Assembly (NCBI GenBank): GCA_963696645.1
Contig: CAVOKY010000002.1
Span: 1-64,000 of the forward strand
Length of the DNA: 64,000 nucleotides
Source of the DNA: JAMXLO01 sp963696645
GTDB lineage: Bacteria; Pseudomonadota; Alphaproteobacteria; Acetobacterales; Acetobacteraceae
Direction: 5' to 3'
Notes under the pieces: generated by a model
The model's database searches: none
Seen by the model: only the letters and a program-made list of their open reading frames with translations
Told to the model about the DNA's origin: nothing
In this document: one piece after another, positions 9,462-18,243 of the stretch
How positions within the stretch are numbered: the first letter of the stretch is position 1
Layout of the letters: every line of letters starts with the position of its first letter
Made by a program: the position numbers and the translations under genes

Positions 9462-10343
9462 GTGTCTCGCACCTGACGCTGCGCCAGCGGCTGCGCGAGC
9501 GCGGCCTCGATGGCGTGACCCTGCTGGTCATCCCCGGCGTGCTGTTCGTGCTGGCGCTGTTCATCTATCCGTTCCTCTACGGCCTCGTGCTGTCGTTCCA
9601 GCCGAAGGAAGGCGGCTGGCTGGCGAACTACGCCAAGTTCTTCTCCGAGCCGTTCCTCTACGACACCATCCGGCACCACGCTGTGGATCGCCGTGCCGGT
9701 CACCGTGCTGAACGTCGTGCTGTCGGTGCCGGTCGCGTTGCGCGTGCGGCTGATGAAGCAGCAGCGGCTGCTGACCACCATCCTGGTGATCCCGATCACG
9801 CTCGGCACCGTCATGGTGGCCGAGGGCCTGCTGACCTATCTCGGCCCGCGCGGCTGGCTCAATCGCACGCTGCTGGAGTTCGGCCTGGTCGATAGCCCGG
9901 TGCGGCTGATCCACAACTACTGGGGCGTGATGCTGTCGCTGGTGATCACCGGCTTTCCGTTCACCTTCCTGCTGACGCTGTCCTACGTCACCGGCATCGA
10001 TCCGTCGCTGGAGCAGGCCGGCGCGATGCTGGGCGCGCGGGCGCGCGAGCGCTTCTGCCGCATTCTGCTGCCGCTGCTGGCGCCGGGGCTCGCCATCACG
10101 CTGGCGCTTGCCTTCGTGCAGGCGTTCACGGTGTTTCCCTCGGCCATCCTGCTGGGCGCGCCGGCCGGTCCGACGCGGGTGATCTCGATCGCCGCCTATC
10201 AGGCCGCGTTCGAGCAGTACGACTATTCGCTGGCCTCGGCGATCGCGATGCTGATGGCGGCGGTGCAGGTGGTGATCATCGTGGCGCTGCTGGCCGCACG
10301 AACCCTGGTGTTCCGCGGCCCGGTCAGCACCGGCAAGGGCTGA
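9458..10343 (+). CDS. ABC transporter permease (PotB-like), one frameshift
   Basis: The first inner-membrane subunit. MSVSHLTLRQRLRERG leads into a first transmembrane span (LLVIPGVLFVLALFIYPFLYGLVLSF). The frame shifts near 9675 (expected Asp-Thr-Ile-Arg-Thr-Thr-Leu-Trp). Further spans follow, and the cytoplasmic EAA-type coupling loop lies around YVTGIDPSLEQAGAMLGARARERFCRI (described in two parts: the EQAGAMLGA core and the following Arg-rich segment). About six membrane helices, normal for a BPD_transp_1 protein. Confidence 0.85.
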
Positions 10344-10349
10344 CGCGCG

Positions 10350-11180
10350 ATGCATCGCAGCATCGGCGAGACGGCTGTGGGCGATCGCGGTCTGGGCGAT
10401 GGTCGGCGTTCTTCGTCGTCAACCTGCTGGCGATGATCGGCAGCGTGCGTGGTGAACTCGTTCGGCACGCGCTGGTTCAACACCTGGCTGCCGGCCGGCT
10501 TCACCACGCAGTGGTACGCGCTGGCCTGGAACGAGTTCCAACTGCCCGACATCCTGATGGTGACGGTCGAGGTGGTCGGCGCGGTGGTGCTGATCTCCGG
10601 CCTGATCGGCGTGCCGGCGGCCTATGCCATGGCGCGGCGCAATTTTCCCGGCAAGCAGGCGGTGATGCTGCTGTTCCTGCTGCCGCTGCTGGTGCCGCCG
10701 ATCACCTACGGCATCCCGCTGGCGACGGTGCTGTACCGGGCGCACCTGGCCGGGCACGATCTGGGGCGTGATCCTGGCCAACCTGGTGCCGACCGTGCCG
10801 TTCGTGATCCTGATCATGATCCCGTTCGTCGAGCAGATCGATCCGCGCGTCGAGGCGGCGGCGCGGGTGTTCGGCGCCGGGATGCGGCCGGCTGTTCGTC
10901 CAGGTGCTGGTGCCGCTGCTGACGCCGGGCATCCTCGCCGCGCTGCTGCTGGTGCTGGTGCGCACCATCGCGATGTTCGAGCTGACCTTCCTGACCGTCC
11001 GGCCCGACCAGCCAGACGCTGGTGGTGGCGCTGTACTACGCGGTGTTCGCCGCCGGCGTGCGGCCGCAGCAGTCGATCGATGCGATGGCGGTGGTCTACA
11101 TGGTCACCACGCTGGTCTGGCTGCTGATCGCGCTGCGCTTCGTCAATCCGACGCAGATCGTGACCCGGGCGAAGCAATGA
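10350..11180 (+). CDS. ABC transporter permease (PotC-like), frameshifted
   Basis: The second inner-membrane subunit, starting 6 bp after the first permease. The initial codons (MHRSIG) shift frame near 10376, after which a first span GVFFVVNLLAMIGSVVVNSFGT becomes readable when two extra bases are removed. Later spans are clear (VEVVGAVVLISGLIGVPAAYA, LLFLLPLLVPPITYGIPLA), and the EAA-like loop is IDPRVEAAARVFGAGM. Other breaks fall near 10760, 10890 and 11015. The end ALRFVNPTQIVTRAKQ is typical. Confidence 0.8.
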
Positions 11181-11231
11181 GAGGGGTTGACCGTATGGGT
11201 ATTGATTGCGCGCTGTGGTAGGAATTGCGCC

Positions 11232-11489
11232 ATGGCCAAATACGATGGATTGCGCGACTATCTTCGGCGACAAACTGGTGTGGAACTCAGCCTGACTTTC
11301 AGAGAGATCGAAAAGGTCATTGAAGCCGCGTTACCGAAAAGTGCTGAACGTCCCCAGTGGTGGGCAAACGTGACCGATCCGCAATCGACGCACATTCAGC
11401 GAAACGCGTGGCGGGAAGCAGGCTACGATGCGTTCCTGGTGGCAGGCTCGGATCGGGTCATCTTCCGGAAGGCGACCAGGTTCCGGTAG
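11232..11489 (+). CDS. DUF7662-like small protein
   Basis: An 85-residue protein beginning MAKYDGLRDYLRRQ, with LTFREIEKVIEAALPKSA, PQWWANV and AWREAGYDAFLV. These are hallmarks of an uncharacterised family in which a short N-terminal signature (M-x-K-Y-x-x-L-x-x-YL) is followed by a W-W-x-N motif. The in-frame ATG at 11232 is preferred over an upstream start because homologous character begins there. Function is unknown; it precedes a toxin-antitoxin pair by 84 bp and might be an accessory gene. Confidence 0.65.
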   Translation: MAKYDGLRDYLRRQTGVELSLTFREIEKVIEAALPKSAERPQWWANVTDPQSTHIQRNAWREAGYDAFLVAGSDRVIFRKATRFR

Positions 11490-11573
11490 TGTTCGGGAAC
11501 TCAAGGCGATCTTCTGCTCATTGACAGCGTTAAGTCTCCAGCAGAGGGTCGAACCGCCGATAAGGGTGTTGGC

Positions 11574-11855
11574 ATGCAAATTACGCTCACCCCTGAACAG
11601 GAAGCCTTCGTCCAGGAGGCCATGAAGGCTGGCCGCATCGTTCGTCCCGAGGACGCCGTGACAGAAGCCCTCCTGTTATGGGAAGAGCGCGAGCTGCTGC
11701 GCGCGGAATTGATTGCGGGCCTGGAGGAAGTGCGCGCCTCGCTTGCGCGCGGCGACGGGCGGATCATCACGCCGGCGTCAATGCAGGCAATGGCCGAGGA
11801 CGTGAAACATCGCCTCCGTGCTCGCTTAGCTGCGGAGCAGTCCACGGCTGGCTAG
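11574..11855 (+). CDS. parD: ParD-like antitoxin
   Basis: A 93-residue type II antitoxin. The N-terminus MQITLTPEQEAFVQEAMKAGRI followed by SPEDAV-like RPEDAVTEALLLWEER is the ribbon-helix-helix DNA-binding fold of ParD. The C-terminal half is charged and helical and would wrap the toxin. Its stop is directly followed by the toxin ATG (TAG ATG), the usual antitoxin-first order. ParD proteins normally repress their own promoter; no operator is obvious upstream. Confidence 0.85.
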   Translation: MQITLTPEQEAFVQEAMKAGRIVRPEDAVTEALLLWEERELLRAELIAGLEEVRASLARGDGRIITPASMQAMAEDVKHRLRARLAAEQSTAG

Positions 11856-12152
11856 ATGGCACACCGCCTTTCCGTGCAAGCCGAACGCGACCTTGACGAT
11901 ATCGCCTATGACCTCGCAAGAGAGACCGGCAGCCCGGCCATCGCCGAACGGCTGATCAACTCGATTGCGGCCCGTTTCAGTCTTCTCGCCGAGCACCCGA
12001 AGGTTGGCCGCGCCCGCGACGACCTGCTCGCGGGCGCGCGGAGCTTTCCGGTGGGCAACTACATGATCGTCTATGTCACCGAGGGCGAAGATGTGCAGAT
12101 CCTGCGGATTCTACACGGGCGCCGGAACATCGCAGTCCTGTTCGGGCGCTAG
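11856..12152 (+). CDS. parE: ParE/RelE-family toxin
   Basis: A 98-residue ParE-like toxin: RLSVQAERDLDDIAYDLARE, then FSLLAEHPKVGRARDDL, then YMIVYVTEGEDVQILRILHGRRNI. The R-x-L-H-G-x-R-N core near the C-terminus is typical. ParE toxins poison DNA gyrase while RelE toxins cleave mRNA; the HPKxGRxRDDL element points to ParE. It is adjacent to its antitoxin and is intact. Confidence 0.87.
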   Translation: MAHRLSVQAERDLDDIAYDLARETGSPAIAERLINSIAARFSLLAEHPKVGRARDDLLAGARSFPVGNYMIVYVTEGEDVQILRILHGRRNIAVLFGR

Positions 12153-12227
12153 GTCTCCGGACGCGACAACTGGAAAGCGGCGGTCTATATAACCGTCAGT
12201 GATTCAGCCAATGTCCAAGAGATCGCC

Positions 12228-13309
12228 TTGACCCAGATCGCCATCACGCCGTCGAAAACCCCGAAGCAGCCGCCGGCGGACGAGACCCTCGCCTTCGGCA
12301 AGGTCTTCACCGACCACATGTTCCTGATGAACTACGACGAGGGGCAGGGCTGGCACGACCCGCGCATCGTGCCCTATGGGCCGTTCACCCTGGACCCCGC
12401 GATGCTGCGTGCTGCACTACGGCCAGGCGATCTTCGACGGGCTGAAGGCGTTCCGCGGCCGCGACGGTCGCGTCCGTCTGTTCCGCGCGCCCGACCACGC
12501 GCGGCGGCTGAACCGCTCGGCGCACTACCTTTGCATCCCCGAACTCGATCCGGACATGGTGGAGGAGTCGATCCGCGCCCTGGTGGAGATCGACCAGCGC
12601 TGGGTGCCGTCGCTGCCCGGCACGTCGCTCTACATCCGCCCGACGGTGATAGCGACCGAAACGTTTCTCGGCGTGCATCCGTCCAGCAGCTATCTGTACT
12701 ACGTCATCGTCGGACCGGTCGGCGCCTACTACAAGGAGGGCATGAACCCGGTCCGCATCCTGGCCTCGGACAAGTATGTCCGGGCGGTGCAGGGCGGGCT
12801 TGGGCGCGGCGAAAACCGCCGGCAACTATGCCGCCAGCCTGTTCGGCGCGGAGGAGGCACAGCACGCGGGCTACACCCAGGTGCTATGGCTCGATGGCGT
12901 CGAGCATCGCTACCTCGACGAGGTCGGCACCATGAACATCATGCTGAAGATCGGCGACGAGGTGATCACGCCGCCGCTGAACGGCGCGATCCTGGCAGGC
13001 ATCACGCGTGATTCGGTGCTGAAGCTGCTGCGCGATTGGGGGTTGCGCGTGTCGGAGCGCCCGGTGGCGATCGACGAGGTGATCGCGGCGGCGCAGGCGG
13101 GGCGGTTGGAGATGTGGGGGACAGGCACCGCGGCGGTGATCTCGCCGGTGGGCGAACTCGGCTACAAGGGCGAGCGCTACATGATCAACGGCGGCAAGAC
13201 CGGCGCGCTGACGCAGAAGCTGTACGACACGATCGTCGGCATCCAGTACGGCACGGCGCCCGATCCGTACGGCTGGACGCGGCTGCTGGGCAACCGGCTG
13301 GGTGGCTAG
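12228..13309 (+). CDS. ilvE: branched-chain amino acid aminotransferase, two frameshifts
   Basis: A PLP-dependent transaminase interconverting leucine, isoleucine and valine with their 2-oxo acids. It is readable as FGKVFTDHMFLMNYDEGQGW, LHYGQAIFDGLKAFRGRDG, RLNRSAHYLCIPELD and SLYIRPTVIATE. The PLP-lysine region is GLGAAKTAGNYAASLFGAEE, and DEVGTMNIMLKIGDEVITPPLNG follows. Single extra bases near 12408 (ctgcgtgctgcac) and 12800 (cttgggcgcgg) break the frame. The first in-frame start is a TTG at 12228; an ATG at 12211 lies in another frame, so the real start is uncertain. Corrected length is about 360 residues, normal for the longer BCAT type. Confidence 0.9.
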
Positions 13310-13722
13310 CTGATTCGGGCCGCGTCGCCGCGCAGGAAGTCGTCGGTATATTCGCCGCGCGATACCTTGACCGGGATTTCTTCCTCGGTCGTGCACAGCA
13401 GAAACTCCGATCCCGCGGCGCGCGAAGGCACCGCAAGCTGGTCGATCTGATCGGCGAATGCACCAGCAAGCTCGGCATCGAGCCGCCAGGTGAAGCGGCT
13501 GGCATCGTCCGCCACCGGCTGGATGCCGACCGCGCCTGGCGTTGACGTCACGGTAACGGCGATGCGCGCCGCAGCGCAGAAGCCCATTTCGTCCAGCCGC
13601 ACGTCCGCTTGTTCATGGGCGAACCGCCGCAGCACCGCGGCGAGCAGGCGCAGGTCTTCCGCCTCACCGAGCATCAAGACCATCGGGTTGAAGTCGCTGG
13701 GCAGAAAGCCGATGCGCAGCAT
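13306..13722 (-). CDS. hypothetical protein, 138 aa
   Basis: Starts at MLRIGFLPSDFNPMVLMLGE and ends FLRGDAARIS, overlapping the ilvE end by 4 bp in convergent orientation. It is a mixed alpha/beta soluble protein without signal or membrane segments. A notable motif near the C-terminus is TTEEEIPVKVSRGEYTDDFL. I do not recognise the family. It follows the 61-residue gene upstream by 2 bp, so the two form an operon. Confidence 0.6.
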   Translation of the reverse strand: MLRIGFLPSDFNPMVLMLGEAEDLRLLAAVLRRFAHEQADVRLDEMGFCAAARIAVTVTSTPGAVGIQPVADDASRFTWRLDAELAGAFADQIDQLAVPSRAAGSEFLLCTTEEEIPVKVSRGEYTDDFLRGDAARIS

Positions 13723-13724
13723 GG

Positions 13725-13910
13725 TCAGACCACCTCGATGACATCGGTGGCGTGGCAAAGCTCTTCCGTGCCCACCGCCGGCCCACCGTCGGACACCTCG
13801 ACAATCCGCACCTTCGCCCATTCGTCGTTGACCAGTTCCAACACCTCGGCTGTAACGCCACCGACCAGACGAAGTTTGCTGCCGATCGCGATGCCCGTGA
13901 GTTCAATCAT
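13725..13910 (-). CDS. hypothetical small protein, 61 aa
   Basis: MIELTGIAIGSKLRLVGGVTAEV, ending CHATDVIEVV. It is acidic and beta-rich, perhaps a small barrel-like or KOW/SH3-like fold, but this is a guess. It is the first gene of a two-gene unit with 13306-13722. It is too short for confident family assignment. Confidence 0.55.
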   Translation of the reverse strand: MIELTGIAIGSKLRLVGGVTAEVLELVNDEWAKVRIVEVSDGGPAVGTEELCHATDVIEVV

Positions 13911-13944
13911 GACTGCCTGCCCAACACGCCTGACGCCCGCCCCC

Positions 13945-14035
13945 CTGTCATTGCGAGGAGCGCAGCGACGAAGCAATCTCCCGCCCATTGCGCACGGACG
14001 AGATTGCCGCCTCGCTTCGCTCCTCGCAACGACAG
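13945..14035. repeat. palindromic intergenic repeat, family A, complete copy
   Basis: A long hairpin: CTGTCATTGCGAGGAGCG.. on the left arm (13945-13980) and the complementary ..CTTCGCTCCTCGCAACGACAG on the right arm (14000-14035). It matches half-copies at 39517-39553 and 51731-51820. This sequence class is common between genes in alphaproteobacteria. Here it lies between two minus-strand transcription units and may serve as a transcript end. Confidence 0.75.
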
Positions 14036-14062
14036 AACGTCGCTGCTTCCCTGACAACGCCG

Positions 14063-14599
14063 TTAGAAAAACACACTGAGATTCTTCGCCAGCAGCACGT
14101 TCTGATCCAGGATGATCTCGCGCCGCGCGATCTGCCACGAACTCCCCACCCGGCGCAGCTCATCCGTTCGCCGTCCGATGAAGCTGTAGTTCTCGTACTC
14201 GACGCGGTTCTGGTACACCAGGAACCGGCATCCCACCGTCACCTCCTGTGCATCCTCCACCGAAGGACGCACATCCAAGAGCCGCACGTTGCTGACCATG
14301 TGACACACGCGCGACAGCGGTTCCTCGGCGTAATGCACACCCGTCAGGATCTGCTCCACCCGCTTGCCCAGCGTCCACTTGTCCTCGTCGAACCAGCTTA
14401 TGCCCTCACCCTGCTTCGTGTTCTCCCGTTCCGCATGCTGGCCGAACTTCACGTTGCGGCGCATCGGCATGAAATACACCAGGTCCTCGGCCAGCAGCTC
14501 CAGCCATTCCTTGAACCGCCGCTGATCCAGCAGATCAGCCTCGAAGTACAGGAAATCCTCGATCTCCTCGCGCAGCTGGTACCAGGCGAGCTGGCGCAT
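14063..14599 (-). CDS. aromatic-ring-hydroxylating dioxygenase, beta subunit
   Basis: A 178-residue small subunit with the cystatin-like (NTF2/SnoaL) fold: REEIEDFLYFEADLLDQRRFKEW, LLAEDLVYFMPMR, RVCHMVSNVRLLDV, RFLVYQNRVEYENYSFIGRR, and IARREIILDQNVLLAKNLSVFF. It assembles with the Rieske alpha subunit as an alpha3beta3 oxygenase and is structural rather than catalytic. The ATG at 14599 overlaps the stop of the upstream alpha gene (TGATG), so the two are translationally coupled. It is the only beta gene for the two alpha genes in this operon. Confidence 0.92.
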   Translation of the reverse strand: MRQLAWYQLREEIEDFLYFEADLLDQRRFKEWLELLAEDLVYFMPMRRNVKFGQHAERENTKQGEGISWFDEDKWTLGKRVEQILTGVHYAEEPLSRVCHMVSNVRLLDVRPSVEDAQEVTVGCRFLVYQNRVEYENYSFIGRRTDELRRVGSSWQIARREIILDQNVLLAKNLSVFF

Positions 14600-15945
14600 C
14601 ACTCAGCCGCCGCGCTGATCTGCGGCCGTCCCAGCAGCTCATCCCACGCGCCGCCATTCAGATACGACGCGTAGACACGATAGTAGTTGCGCGCCATGTG
14701 CTCGGTGGCCTGCGTGGAGACATCGCCCGGCACCGGGTCGTTGGCCTTGTACGCGCCCATCGACAACATGTAGTTGAACGGGTAGCGCCGCGCGATGGTG
14801 CCCTTGCTGGCCGCGGTGGCATACAGCCAGTTCTCCATGTCGTCCTGTTCCGTCATCCCGGCTGGACCGGAATAGCGCATGTAATAGCGCCGCAGCACGT
14901 CCTTCACCTCGGCCGGAGCATCGGCATCCACCAGGAAGAACCGCCAGCCCTCGGTCTCGGTCGGACTGTGCGGATGCCACACGCAGATGCTGCGCGGCTG
15001 ACGCCCATGGTACGACGCATTGGGAAAGATTGTGCCCACAACAGGCAATAGCCGCGCCTTGCCGCCCAGCCGGCGCTTCCGCTCGTGGAAGCAGTGACGA
15101 AAGTACTCATCGACGATGGGGTGCTGATGATAGGTGGAGGCATACTCTGTCTGCTCCGGCATCCATGCGCTGGCCACACCGTGGCCTTGCGGAAACCCCA
15201 CCCAGATGCGCTGTCCGCCGGCGTACTCGTTGTCACGCCGGCTCGACTGCCCGGTTTGTCGGCTCGGTCCCATGCCGACCATGTCCACCGAGCGGTGCGA
15301 TGGATTGTGATACGAGTCGCCAAGGAAGTTCTCCGCGGCGAACTTCCAGTTCGACGGGAATACCCATTTGTGCACGCCGATCACCTCGGCGCCCCCAGGC
15401 CTGCCGTCGCGGCAGTCCACCACGTTGTCCAGATGATCGATCGCATCGCCAATATAGCTGAGGAATTCCGGCGCCTCGGGGTCCCACGAAGCCCACACCG
15501 TGCCCTTGTAAAGCGCGAGTTTCGGCACCTCGATTAGCGACCACTCTTCGCGGTTCAGCGTGCCCTCGTACAGCGCGCGATACAGCGGCACGCCCTGCAA
15601 CTTGCCGTCCGTCGTGTAGCTCCACGAATGATACGGACAGACGAACAGCGAGGTATTGCCCTGTTCGTACCGGCACACCTTCATCCCGCGGTGGCGGCAC
15701 GAGTTCAGGAACACATGCACCGCGCCCTGCGTGTCCCGGCACAGGATCACCGACTCCTCGCCCATACGAGACACGAAGAAATCGCCCGGATTGGGGATCT
15801 GGCTTTCGTGCCCGACGAACAGCCATGCGCGGGTGAACAGCTTCTCCAATTCGTCGCGAAAGAACTCCGGCGAAACGAATATTTCGCGGCTGACCGTGCC
15901 GCGCTGCAGATCGATCAACCGGTCGATGGGCAGGGTCTTGATCAT
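14599..15945 (-). CDS. Rieske non-heme iron dioxygenase, alpha subunit (copy 1)
   Basis: A 448-residue catalytic subunit of a ring-hydroxylating oxygenase. The Rieske 2Fe-2S ligands are C83-x-H85 (NSCRHRG) and C103-x2-H106 (FVCPYHSW). The mononuclear iron site is E205-N-F-L-G-D210-S-Y-H213-N-P-S-H217; the two histidines are separated by three residues rather than the four of naphthalene dioxygenase. A later TEQDDMENW supplies a candidate third carboxylate. It needs an external reductase and ferredoxin, which are not in this window. The substrate is unknown. It is highly similar to the alpha copy at 16891-18243 and lies 12 bp downstream of the luciferase-like gene. Confidence 0.92.
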   Translation of the reverse strand: MIKTLPIDRLIDLQRGTVSREIFVSPEFFRDELEKLFTRAWLFVGHESQIPNPGDFFVSRMGEESVILCRDTQGAVHVFLNSCRHRGMKVCRYEQGNTSLFVCPYHSWSYTTDGKLQGVPLYRALYEGTLNREEWSLIEVPKLALYKGTVWASWDPEAPEFLSYIGDAIDHLDNVVDCRDGRPGGAEVIGVHKWVFPSNWKFAAENFLGDSYHNPSHRSVDMVGMGPSRQTGQSSRRDNEYAGGQRIWVGFPQGHGVASAWMPEQTEYASTYHQHPIVDEYFRHCFHERKRRLGGKARLLPVVGTIFPNASYHGRQPRSICVWHPHSPTETEGWRFFLVDADAPAEVKDVLRRYYMRYSGPAGMTEQDDMENWLYATAASKGTIARRYPFNYMLSMGAYKANDPVPGDVSTQATEHMARNYYRVYASYLNGGAWDELLGRPQISAAAE

Positions 15946-15957
15946 CAGCGAACCTCC

Positions 15958-16884
15958 CTACTGTCTGAACGCTTCGATAACCGCCCGCGCGCCGTCCACG
16001 CCAACCGGCGGCACCAGGATCGGCAGGTCGAGGCCTGCCGCCTTGTACTCAGCGAGCCGCTCGCGGCACCGCGACATCGGCCCGATCAGGCACACCGCCT
16101 CCAGGAACCTGTCACTCAGCGCATTCGCGCCAGCACCCTGCTCCGCCAGCTCCGCTTCCTGGGTAAAGCCGCTGATGCGCAACAGGTGCTGGAAGAACGG
16201 CATCGTCGTGTAGAGACCGAGATTGCCGCGCGCAGCGTTCAGCAGCGCTGCGACGTCGTCGCCGACGAAGGTCGGCAATCCGAGCGTCATCTCTGCAGTG
16301 CCCGCCTTCGCTGACTTCTTGCGCCCACGTGCCAGCCAGGTGCATCCACGTGCCACGCGCTCCGGCGACCACAGAAAAGGCATGACGCCATCGGCAATCT
16401 CTCCAGCAAGCACCGCGGTCGCCGACGAGAGCGCGCCGAGAAGGATCGGCACGGCATGGCTGGCAGGCTGCTGCGGCAGATGCGTGGCCGGACCCTCGCC
16501 GCGCAGCCAGGCGGCAACCTCGGTCGTATAGCGGCGCAGGCTGTCGATCGGCGACGGCATCTCGATCGACAGGGCCCGGTTGACCGGTTGGTGGCTCACG
16601 CCTAGTCCCAGGATCATGCGCCCGGCCGTGGCATCCGCAATCAGTGCCGCATGCTTCGCGCAGATATAGGAATGCCGCAGATAGATGTTGGCGATCCAGC
16701 TACCGACCTTGATTGCCGTCGTCGCGTCACCCATCAACTGCGCGGCGGCCAGCACATCGATATTGACCTCGGCTGCAAAGATGGCATCGAAGCCGGCTGC
16801 TTCCGCCTGCTGTGCCACGGACCTGATGTCGGCCGTCCGCCATCCGGTACCGGGAATGATGGCCAGGGCCAGACGCTGCGCCAT
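15958..16884 (-). CDS. LLM-class flavin-dependent oxidoreductase
   Basis: A 308-residue luciferase-like TIM-barrel monooxygenase using F420 or FMN: LALAIIPGTGWRTADIRSVA, AEAAGFDAIFAAEV, IKVGSWIANIYLRHS, AGRMILGLGVSHQPV, and a C-terminal LPILVPPVGVDGARAVIEAF. It sits between two paralogous Rieske alpha genes on one strand with gaps of 6 and 12 bp, so it is almost certainly co-transcribed. It could carry out a second oxidation on the product of the dioxygenase, but this is inference. Confidence 0.88.
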   Translation of the reverse strand: MAQRLALAIIPGTGWRTADIRSVAQQAEAAGFDAIFAAEVNIDVLAAAQLMGDATTAIKVGSWIANIYLRHSYICAKHAALIADATAGRMILGLGVSHQPVNRALSIEMPSPIDSLRRYTTEVAAWLRGEGPATHLPQQPASHAVPILLGALSSATAVLAGEIADGVMPFLWSPERVARGCTWLARGRKKSAKAGTAEMTLGLPTFVGDDVAALLNAARGNLGLYTTMPFFQHLLRISGFTQEAELAEQGAGANALSDRFLEAVCLIGPMSRCRERLAEYKAAGLDLPILVPPVGVDGARAVIEAFRQ

Positions 16885-16890
16885 TACCAG

Positions 16891-18243
16891 CTACTCCGCC
16901 GCCACCTGAACGGGCCCGCGGTCGCGCCCGATCAGCGTGTCCCAATCGTCGCCTTTCAGGTACGACGCGTAGACACGATAGTAGTTGCGCGGCGTCTGGT
17001 CCGTGATCTGCAGTGACACGTCACCCGGGATCGGATCGTTGGTCTTGTACGCAGCCATCGACGCCTGATAGTTGAACGGATAACGCCGTGCGATCGTGCC
17101 GCTCGACGCAGCCGTGGCGTACAGCCAGTTCTCCATGTCGTCCTGCTCGGTCATTCCCGCCGGGCCCGAGTACCGCATGTAGAACCGTCGCAGCACATCC
17201 TTCACCTCGGCCGGCGCATCGGCATCGACCAGGAAGAAGCGCCAGCCCTCGGTCTCGGTCGGGCTGTGCGGATGCCACACGCACAATCCGCGCGGCTGGC
17301 GTCCGTGATACGAGGTGTTGGGGAAGATGTTGCCGGTGAACGGCAGCAGCCGTGCGCGCTCGCCCAGCCGGCGCTTCCGTTCGTGGAAGCAATGCCGGAA
17401 GTATTCGTCGACGATCGGATATTGCGCGTAGCTCGGCTGGTATTCCTGCTCGTTCGGCATCACCACGCTGTGCATGCCGTGCCCGGCGGGATGGCTGACC
17501 CAGACATGCTGGCCCTTGTTGTACTCGTTGTCGCGGCGACCCTTATCGCCGCGCTGCGCGCTCGGCCCGATGCCGATCATGTCCACCGAGCGGTGCGACG
17601 GGTTGTGGTAGGTGTCGCCAAGGAAGTTCTCCGCCGCGAACTTCCAGTTCGACGGGAACACCCATTTATGCACGCCAATCACTTCCGATCCGCCGGGCCG
17701 GCCGTCGCGGCAGTCCAGCACCTGGTCGAGGTGATCCACCGCGCCGCCGAGATAGTCCAGGAACTCGGGTGCCGCAGGGTCCCATGACGCCCATACCGTG
17801 CCCTTGTAGAGCGCCAGCCTCGGTACCTCGATCAGCGACCACTCCCCGCGGTTCAAGGTGCCCTCGTACAGCGCGCGATACAGCGGCACGCCCTGCAGCT
17901 TTCCGTCTGTCGTGTAGCTCCACGAGTGATACGGACAGACGAACAGCGACGTGTTGCCCTGTTCGTAGCGGCACACCTTCATGCCGCGATGCCGGCACGA
18001 GTTCAGGAACACATGCAGCGCGCCCTGTGTGTCGCGGCACAGGATCACCAACTCCTCGCCAATGCGCGAGACGAAGAAGTCGCCAGGCGCCGGGATCTGG
18101 CTCTCGTGCCCGATGAACAGCCACGCGCGGGTGAACAGCTTTTCCTGTTCCTCGCGATAGAACTCGGGCGAGACGAAGATCTCGCGGCTGATCATGCCGT
18201 GCTCGGGGTCGATCATCTGGTCGATGGGCAGGGTCATGGACAT
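16891..18243 (-). CDS. Rieske non-heme iron dioxygenase, alpha subunit (copy 2)
   Basis: A 450-residue paralogue of the alpha subunit at 14599-15945. It has the same Rieske motif (NSCRHRG and FVCPYHSW) and the same iron-site arrangement AENFLGDTYHNPSHRSVDM, again with H-x3-H. Long blocks are identical between the two, and differences concentrate in the substrate-pocket half (around residues 225-290) and at the ends. A GGAGG before the ATG at 18243 supports the start. It is first in the operon alpha2, LLM, alpha1, beta. No beta gene follows it directly, so it may share the single beta subunit or act alone. Confidence 0.92.
   Translation of the reverse strand: MSMTLPIDQMIDPEHGMISREIFVSPEFYREEQEKLFTRAWLFIGHESQIPAPGDFFVSRIGEELVILCRDTQGALHVFLNSCRHRGMKVCRYEQGNTSLFVCPYHSWSYTTDGKLQGVPLYRALYEGTLNRGEWSLIEVPRLALYKGTVWASWDPAAPEFLDYLGGAVDHLDQVLDCRDGRPGGSEVIGVHKWVFPSNWKFAAENFLGDTYHNPSHRSVDMIGIGPSAQRGDKGRRDNEYNKGQHVWVSHPAGHGMHSVVMPNEQEYQPSYAQYPIVDEYFRHCFHERKRRLGERARLLPFTGNIFPNTSYHGRQPRGLCVWHPHSPTETEGWRFFLVDADAPAEVKDVLRRFYMRYSGPAGMTEQDDMENWLYATAASSGTIARRYPFNYQASMAAYKTNDPIPGDVSLQITDQTPRNYYRVYASYLKGDDWDTLIGRDRGPVQVAAE

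Noticed and set aside
3776..13309. Programmed ribosomal frameshifting as an explanation of the many frame changes
   Set aside because: The shifts occur at unrelated sequences without slippery heptamers or downstream pseudoknots I can see, up to eight in one gene. Removing one base always restores the frame.
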